Source of the DNA: Hermodice carunculata
Taxonomy: Eukaryota > Annelida > Polychaeta > Eunicida > Amphinomidae
Assembly: GCA_964020975.1 (NCBI GenBank)
Contig: OZ026625.1
Span: 42,730,794 to 42,794,793, forward strand
Reading direction: 5' to 3'
DNA length: 64,000 bases
Shown: positions 57,033 to 64,000 of the stretch, piece by piece
How the letters are laid out: the number at the start of each line of letters is the position of its first letter
Position numbering within the stretch: the stretch's first letter is position 1
The notes under the pieces: generated by a model
Told to the model about the DNA's origin: nothing
Seen by the model: only the letters and a program-made list of their open reading frames with translations
The model's database searches: none
Program-made: the position numbers and the translations under genes

Positions 57033-57879
57033 CTACTATTCCAACTGCAGACGTGTGTGAGATGTCATGTGTGTGTGTGAAAGATAGAGATGTTATACTC
57101 AGTTGTATTTTATCTGACGCCATTCAATGTCAAGCTACCTGGACTACATGGTAGGATGCTGGTAGAAAAGAAATGAAATAATAATGTTAGAAGGCAACGG
57201 GTAAAATTTGAATCCCAGAGTACAGGGAGGGAAGGGAATGGTGATAGCCCTTACAAGGGCTCCCATGGGTATTCCCATAGGAAAAGCCTGAGCCTTAGAG
57301 GCGGAGATACAGCGTGTTAGGGATGGTGCTTTTTTGTTTTTGTTTTTTGTTTTTCAAAAGTACAGGCAATGAGGCCCACCACAGCTGTGAGAGAGTGGAT
57401 GGTAGACCCTTTGCCTCGGCTCTGGTCCTGAAAAACATGGCAGCACAAGCTGGTAAGAAATACGATGGTTTCCCCCTCCTCATGTACTTTAAAAAAATAG
57501 GCCACCTGTGTCACACAGTATCAAAGGAAGATGGCAGACAAGCAGAGAGCCACAGTATTTGTATTATCACCATTACTTGCAGCAACCCTAACATGACATG
57601 CATGGTTAGTCTGGTATATTGCCCACTTGTACACCAGCTGCTTCCCCAACCTGTTACATTGCCTGTCATACAAATCAGTCCAGATGTGCCTCATAATGAT
57701 CATCACAGCAGCTACTGAGGTGCAGTCTGGGCTGGCTCTGAGGCTCCGTTGTCTTAATTTACCACCATTATTGTCATTCACATCAGGTGTGAATTACCAA
57801 TCGTGTCTCTTGAAGCTGATGTCCCAGGGTTCACTGAGCGTTCATCTGTAACCCTGTGCCATACAATTGTCTCTCCAAA
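57033..57879. other. No gene recognised
   Basis: Several mid-sized frames (for example 57314-57718 on the plus strand) are open, but they show no domain and overlap frames on the other strand. I cannot support a gene. Confidence 0.35.
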
Positions 57880-59300
57880 CGTCACCTTTGATCGCAGTTT
57901 ATTCGCAATCCACATTCAGTAAAAAACTGTGGAGGTATGGATGCCAATAACAATAGAACATAGATAATAAATACAGAGAGACTAAAAATACAAATAACAT
58001 ATAAAAATGGATAAAATACATAACAGTAAAATCGTAAAGAGATTTGGCACCATTACATATTAGACTGGCATTACAAGTCGTGCATCCAGCAGTCACCATG
58101 GTTCTGTACCCCGCTTGGGACCGCCAGGAAGCAGAAAGGGTCCCAGTCAGAGAGCCACACCAGGGGGCACAGAATGCTGGACAGACACACCATAATTGGT
58201 GTAATTTGTTAAATATTTATTTGGTGCATCTTTTTTTAAAGCTTTATATGGAAAGCACATCCCAAACATACTGGGGGAATATTATTCCAAATTTATGATC
58301 CTAAAAAGGACAGGGATTTCTAGTTTGAAGAGAGATTAGAATTCAGGGAGGCCCAGGTGTTGTAGGTTTGAATGGCAGATACAGGAGTCAAATGTTTTGG
58401 AGGTAAGGAGGAACTTAATTATTCACAATTTTCCAAAGAAAAATACAGAGGTTTTAATGTAATCCCTGGTAAACACTTGTCCATTTGAAAGTAATCAGCA
58501 TGTGCAGGGTATGCATTCTTGGGTGACACTGCAGGATTCTCCTCATGGCCTTATTTTGTAGTCTTTGTGTCTCATTTCCTGAGGCTGCCACCCCAGACTG
58601 TACTACAATATTCTAGATGGGGTAATACCAAGGTGTTATACAGAGTAATTTGTGACTCAGTCATTAAACATTCAGCCACTCTGCTGAAGACACCAAGAAC
58701 CTTCCTTAATTTGTTAACAGTCTCATCCACTTGGCTATCAAATTTAGACTCTTGGTCAAAAGTCACTCTTAAATATATGCATTCATCATTTTTGTTTTCT
58801 TCAGCACCATTTAGTGTAGGGCCAGGGTTTGAATTTAGAGACTTCCCTTTTCTGGTTGTTACATATGAGCATTGGCATAGTGTTACCAACATGAAGACTG
58901 AGTTTATTGGTATGCAGCCAATCTAAATCATTAGTAAGGTTTTCCTGCAGTAAATTGGAAATAGTGTCACCGAATTTGTAAGAACAGAAGAAAGGGTATC
59001 ACCTGTATAAAAATTAACTGTTGAATGTTTCTGGCGCACACTGATGCGATTATACAATAAATAAAGAGTAGCGGTTGTAAGTTGATTATGTACAATTTTT
59101 TCAAGTAATTTTGATATGATTGGTAGGATGGATATGGGTCTGTAATTTCTGGGGTCGGTTCTGGTACCTGTCTTAGAATGGCCAATTGTGGCTGATTTTC
59201 TGCCAAACTTGAAGCTGATTGAATAACACATCAGTAGCAGACCACAGTAGATTCTCAAAGTAATATGGAATAGGCAAGGATTCATGAACACCTGGAGCTA
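57880..59300 (-). mobile_element. LINE E: truncated non-LTR retrotransposon, reverse orientation
   Basis: On the minus strand the RT fingers read TGTRTDPRNYRPISILPIIS then KLLEKIVHNQL (about 59040-59160). After a gap that removes the palm (no FADD block is visible), the thumb follows at 58572-58800: VTFDQESKFDSQVDETVNKL, RKVLGVFSRVAECL, and TLYNTLVLPHLEYCSTVWGG. Downstream decayed pieces include SQIWNNIP-like sequence near 58310, usual for the C-terminus of L2/CR1-related LINEs. It ends in AT-rich DNA near 57880. The internal deletion and lost 5' half make it a dead fragment. Confidence 0.75.
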
Positions 59301-60139
59301 CACATCAGTATGTAGGGTGGGTAGTTCTGTAGGTTGAAATCTTATGTGATGGTCAAAATACTTAGTCCCATTAGGAATGAGGTCTGGACCATGTCTTGTT
59401 GCCAGGTGCTGTTTACCTTCATGGGAGGAAGTACAACTTTTGACTGGGGAGCTGAGCAGGCCCAGTGCGGTATAGCCAAACGCTAATGACTGCTTGCTTC
59501 TAATTATTCAGTGTCACATTTTAGACTGAATCAGGAACTTTCTTTAACATGCTTTGGGTGCCCATAAATCTGTTGACACGGACTATTATATCCTATGTAA
59601 CTACATGCATGCTGCTACTTGAAGGAAACGTCTCTTTGCAGTGAACATGAATCCAGCATCCTGATGATAATTCACAGCAGTTCCTTTTATGAGGTTAAAC
59701 TTGAGACATAGTGGTCTTGACTAAGTTAAACTGAGAAAAATAACAGAACAGTCGTCAAGGTTTAATCTATTGAACACTTGTGAAGGTATGCAAAATTTTC
59801 ATCGTGATCGAAGTTAGGGTTGCCCCAGTCGCCAAATATACTAAATCTAGGACCTTAACTAGCTTTGGCATATTTTCACGCTCATGGACAGCACTGCTCC
59901 TGTCACAGAAGCACAGTGGAATGGAAGTGTCTGTTTTATGATTTTGAACGGTTGTGGACCAAATCAGAGTTCTCATCTGCTTACAGGCCGTCTGGTACTT
60001 TAGACTTAATCATCGGCTTGGATCAATGAAAGCAGTATCCATCCCAGATGAAGGGACTACAATTGAAATCTAGAAAACCTGAGGAAACCACCTAGTCAGC
60101 ACATGCCGCTGCTCCAGCAACAGACTCAAAACTAATTAA
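59301..60139. other. No gene recognised
   Basis: Sequence between LINE E and LINE F. A 69-codon minus-strand frame at 59767-59976 has no domain. The segment after about 60000 may already belong to the 5' part of LINE F. Confidence 0.35.
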
Positions 60140-60147
60140 ATTTTGGG

Positions 60148-60950
60148 TTGCAGCAATGGCCCTGTTACCTTCCTGTCCAATCAGTTACCAGTAACTTGGC
60201 ACGTGACATAGGTATCTTTTCGTTGTTAAACGAAGATATACCTTCTACCAATGAGGGTGGCAGCCTTGCCGGCACAGGTAACCAAAGCCCTACATTGTCT
60301 GGCCCTGAACAATTTGCACAATACCTTTGTTTTGCATTGAAGAAAGATTATGTGATTGACTCCTTGTCTCCAATCATTCAGGAGCGGTTTGACGCATATG
60401 AGAACAGAATAAGTTATGTGGGGGTCACTTGAGGAAAAATGTAGTGAACTGGAGATGTCCCTTGACAAAAATGTCAAAAGCTCGATGACATGCTTTACGC
60501 TCAGGAGCAATACTCAAGACTTAATTGCCTATGTATAGCCAACCCTTGGCTGGAGAAACCTGGAGAAAATACTGATGAGATGCTGCTGATTCTTTTTTAG
60601 GAAACATTGGATGCCCTTTTAGCCGATTTAGAAATTAGCTGATCGCTTTGTATCAGCAAGCCTACACCTGATAAACCTCGACTGATAATTGTAGGGCTGG
60701 TCAGTAACAAGATACGGGCCAGAATCTACAAGGCCAAGAGTAAACTAGGAGAGCCGGAGCTGCTGGTTGGGGCATTTACGTGAACGAGGACCTCACCAAA
60801 AGTCACGCAACCGTCGCTTTTCAAGCCCGTGATTTCAAAAGGTAGGGCATCATAAAAGACATGTGGACTCATGATGGCAAGATAGTCATTTGTGACAACA
60901 GTGGTCCGGTCCACAACATCAGCAAACTGTCACATCTTCAGAAATTCTGA
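60148..60950 (+). pseudogene. LINE F ORF1 (coiled-coil / RNA-binding domain)
   Basis: The first open piece (60148-60432) ends ...FDAYENRISYVGVT. Later frames give LDDMLYAQEQYSRLNCLCIA (compare the usual LDDLEQYSRRNCLRI), EKPGENTDEMLL, KPTPDKPRLIIVGLVSNKIR (usual DKPRPIIVRxVSYxVR), ARIYKAKSKLGEPELL and a displaced YVNEDLTKS-like region. This is the coiled-coil plus RRM/CTD order of L1-ORF1p-like proteins found in many LINE clades. The frame is broken several times. Confidence 0.7.
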
Positions 60951-61032
60951 TGATCTGAGCACTGATCCCTTATTTCCGGGCTTTCCGTGCTGATGGTCCA
61001 GCGGTAACAAGTTTTTCTTTTCGTTTGTTCAT

Positions 61033-63178
61033 TTGTTTGTTGTTTTTATTGACCCAACAATAATTTGCGATATCGGCTACTGCTCACGTCAAACTTTTTG
61101 TGTTTTATTTGTATTGCATAAAATTCGGCCAAAAATAATACGTTACTTTGATACAATAATACAATGCAAGTGTGACGTACTGCCATGTACCGGATATATG
61201 ATGGTTAAAAAGCTCAAAGGCTTTGCTGACAATACAATATTTGCATATGAGTACTTAATAGGGGACGTACCTTAAAGTCCTTGAGTAATCCTCGTACGTC
61301 CTTGGTAACATTAATGATTGATAATGCTAGTTTGTGTATTTTTTCTGAATTTAGTTTCAGATGACTGTGGAACCTGAAACTGGCACACTTCATCTGTATT
61401 TCGATAACAAATGAAATGAGTGCTCGTACTAAACTCCACGGTCGTACCTGTATATGTAGAAGAACTGTTACGTTTTCCTTGCAGTAACACACCAGTTTTT
61501 CAAGCTTATGTGTAATTACCACCTGGAAATATGGAGTTACTAAATGCAGCCTCTGTGAAAATTCTCTTTTTCATTTCTTGGATCCAACACTTCCCTTTTT
61601 TTCTAAGCGAAGTACTCATGTATGAACGCTAAAGCCTCGCTATCATTTTAGTTTTATTTTTGTTTCTTCTGTTGGCCCTCGATGTGTACAACATACTTAC
61701 GTACTTGTTGTGTATTCCTACCTGTATTTACGTGTTGTGTATAAGGCCATCACACCCGTCATGGCGATTTATATGCGTCTCTGCATTCATCAGAAACGGC
61801 AAATTGCATTTGGGGCCAAGCCGATGTATTTCTGTTATTTTTATTTTTATTTATTTTTTTATAACTGACATAAAGTACTGGTTGCCAGTTATACATTTCG
61901 CATGCATCTTTGTACTACATATCATTCACGTTCACTTTCTATGTGTTGGAGCTGTTTTTGCTTACCTGCCTTAAGCAACTATCATTATGTACGCGTGTTA
62001 TTCGTACACTGGGGTCATCGACACCGCAACTCCTTGTGTCGACATTTTAGATTGTAATCTACGCACGGGTTTGCTATGTAATAGCTATATAATTATTCGA
62101 CAAAGTACTGTCTTGTTATCAAGCATATTTTAAACTATATATTATGTGTTTTGTAGTATTCAATGGTCCTCATGCTTAATCGGGTCGATGTATTGCATTT
62201 ATAACGTATATGTATATATAGCATTGCTTACACATGTTTTACATTGCTTTTCCCAGTTTTTTTATTTGTGCTTAGGGGATGCAAGATTTTGTATAAAATT
62301 ACGCGCTCTCAATATGGTCTCCTACTGCATATACTACAACATTTTCAGTTTTTATACTGGCATTCTCTGTTTCTTTGCAAACACATGTTCTGAAATATAT
62401 AAGTCGACATGCCTTTTAATGAACTTTCTTTATCCAAGGTTACGTATATTCGCATTAATTGCTATAGATATATTAAGACTGGGGAGAATTGGTCACACCT
62501 TGTGTCATGATGCACTCTGTGTATTAAATTGCATATCTTGCACCACATGCACAGCATGGATAACTTTCTGGTCTACATCAGCTCAGGTGCAGTATACATT
62601 TACGCACCAATGGTATTTTGAGTTCTGGGTGGCCTGTTTTGTGCTGATAATCGATGGTTCTGTGTAAATTCCGACATCATATATTTTCCGCTCCACGACA
62701 GATGTGTTATTTTTGCATGGTGTGCACTTGCATATCTTTTATGTTTCAATACCGTGTGGCTGCAAAACGTCCTATTAAAAGAAATTCTTGGTTGCTGTAC
62801 ATACAAATTTATACGTGTTATTTCATTGCAAACGATATCCTGTACTTGCTACTTGTACTTCATGTTTGCTTCATGTGTACAGCCGTCCCAGATACTACAG
62901 TCACATATACACATTTAACATGTATATGTGATCCTATTGCGATTCTCCTAATTTCCTTATTGTTTTATATATGGCTAGCTGGCATTTTTCTAAATAGCTG
63001 TCCCACTACGTATCGTCAGACCTTGTTTGTAATTTACATTTATTATTCATGTGAGAACAGGAAACGTACTTGTTTGGATTTTTACCTGTTACTAATCTGT
63101 CTTCTTCTAATTCTGCTCACATGCGATCTTAATCCTGGTCCGGAAGCAGCCTTGGTGACATCAAATTATGTCATTTAA
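61033..63178 (+). other. LINE F inter-ORF segment with long hydrophobic open frames
   Basis: Consecutive plus-strand frames of 80 (61033-61275), 104 (61660-61974), 173 (62146-62667) and 174 codons (62654-63178) are dominated by Leu, Ile, Phe, Tyr, Cys and Val, with many stretches long enough to span a membrane. The last two overlap by 14 bases. The last ends in LDFYLLLICLLLILLTCDLN followed by PGPEAALVTSNYVI, that is, a hydrophobic leader and NPGP just before the endonuclease. In known elements the leader before NPGP is short. Here it may be a long membrane-like region, or T-rich DNA may simply translate to hydrophobic residues. Confidence 0.4.
63125..63142 (+). other. NPGP motif before the LINE F endonuclease
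   Basis: Codons 63125-63142 read DLNPGP, after a Leu/Ile-rich segment, at the same relative place as DIHPNPGP in LINE A. The 2A consensus D-x-E-x-N-P-G-P has three residues between D and N; here there is one, so the motif is shortened and probably weak or dead. Confidence 0.5.
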
Positions 63179-64000
63179 ACATAAGACGTCTATACAAAGA
63201 TAAATTAAAGCACATTCGTGCAGATATCGCAAACGAATTTGACATTAAAGCATTGCCCGAAACATTTCTGCCTGACTCAACACCGGACGATCCACTTTTT
63301 TTTGCCAGGCTTTCACGGTATATTCTGAAGGAATCGATCGCCTGGTCCTTGTGGCAGAGTGGCCTTATATTGTTCTGAATCGTTGAGAGTTTCAAGGCGT
63401 CATGGCTTGTAATCTCCTGATGGAGAACTTCTTTGGGCTGAAATAAGGGTACTTAATAACTAAGTAACAAATTCTTCTAGGTGTGGTGTACAAACCCCAA
63501 ACGCATTCAATTCCTTTTGGGAACTTTTTCAAGATAGTATCGATCTGGTAGAGAAATCCAGTACCCGGAATATGATTATAACCGGTGATCTTAATTCCGA
63601 CTCCAGTACTACTTCTGGTCGTAAATTTAAAGACTTTTGTACCGCTAATATGCTTTCCCTGCATATTGACAAGCCTACACGAAATACTAAAAATACCGCT
63701 ACCTGTTTGGACCAATTTATTTCAAATATTCCCAACTTCCTATCTGAACATAGAGTTACTACTCCACTAGCTAACTGTGACCAGTGTATCATTTCAATCA
63801 ACATTAAATTTCACTGTAAAAAGATCATCTATACGTGAGACACATTTGGGATTTCAAGAAAGCGGATTTCAATCAATTTAGAAATCACTTGGATAGAGTC
63901 CATTGGGAAATTTGTTTCAAGTCAAATGATGCAGATAGATGCCGTCTTTCCTGGCTGGAACATTTTTTTTTCACAAGGGGCACGGCACTGTATCCCAAAA

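Larger units (their letters stand above)
60140..64000 (+). mobile_element. LINE F: non-LTR retrotransposon, 3' part beyond the window
   Basis: ORF1 (about 60148-60950), then about 2.2 kb of T-rich sequence with long hydrophobic frames, an NPGP motif (63131-63142) and the start of the endonuclease domain running to the window end. Endonuclease landmarks in changing frames: CHLNIRRLYKDKLKHIRADI, LPETFLPDSTPDD, MIITGDLNSDSSTTSGRKF (GDLN for GDFN) and LANCDQCIISINIKF, aligned with the SDH site but reading CDQ. APE-type, in the same broad group as LINE A but with a different ORF1. The frame slips show it is inactive, though the interruptions are fewer than in LINE B. Confidence 0.8.

Noticed and set aside
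56793-57154. Poly-Thr, poly-Leu and poly-Val frames, the Thr frame followed by a short Cys-rich tail (CEMSCVCVKDRD)
   Set aside because: The runs come from the CTA microsatellite. A mucin-like exon was considered, but no signal peptide, splice site or domain supports it.
1-64000. tRNA, rRNA, CRISPR arrays and bacterial-type operators or terminators
   Set aside because: No tRNA-like B-box/acceptor pairing, no rRNA signature and no spacer-separated repeats were seen. The tandem repeats are microsatellites or decayed transposons.

Overview
This is eukaryotic, AT-rich, gene-poor DNA. Introns, long microsatellites, several non-LTR retrotransposon clades and a GRL101-type receptor gene all point to a marine invertebrate animal. 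LINEs with 2A-like NPGP leaders and multi-module LDLa/LRR receptors are known from amphioxus, hemichordates, echinoderms, molluscs and brachiopods. The species cannot be fixed from sequence alone. There is no rRNA, tRNA, CRISPR array or bacterial-style operon.

Layout. 1-4.9 kb: unique sequence with one foldback (MITE-like) element, one doubtful exon and a CATA microsatellite. 5-21.3 kb: a retrotransposon graveyard. It holds LINE A (+, near full length, ORF1 and ORF2 with a 2A-like leader, 4.96-10.4 kb), LINE B (+, very decayed, 10.4-13.3 kb), LINE C (+, 5'-truncated relative of A, 14.2-16.5 kb) and LINE D (-, another clade, with a GC-rich 3' region and an (TTA)n tail, 17.8-21.3 kb). 23.3-26.6 kb: the one strong host gene, on the minus strand. 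It is one very long exon of a GRL101-like receptor with C-type-lectin-like, LDLa, LRR and 7TM modules; its 5' exons were not found. 26.6-34.3 kb: mostly unassigned DNA with microsatellites and two candidate first exons (+ at 27.85 kb, - at 30.1 kb). 34.3-35.6 kb: a decayed pogo/Tigger transposase. 35.9-37.8 kb: a phase-consistent two-exon model for an unrecognised gene (+). 37.8-45 kb: palindromic repeats, microsatellites, a second MITE family and a candidate first exon (- at 44.86 kb) beside a perfect DR1 site. 45.7-50.35 kb: a broken Ty3/gypsy-type LTR-element fossil. 51.8-54.6 kb: a hAT/ZNF862-like transposase pseudogene that still carries a recognisable intron. 57.9-59.3 kb: LINE E (-). 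60.1-64 kb: LINE F (+), cut by the window end, with ORF1, about 2.2 kb of unusually hydrophobic open frames, an NPGP motif and an endonuclease domain.

The genes do not form a pathway. The window is one receptor gene plus scattered exon candidates inside a repeat-dominated landscape. The points most worth following are the divergent receptor, the hydrophobic inter-ORF segment of LINE F, the two-exon unknown gene, and several palindromic sequences: TAGGCCTA, GGTGGCGCCACC and paired hairpins.
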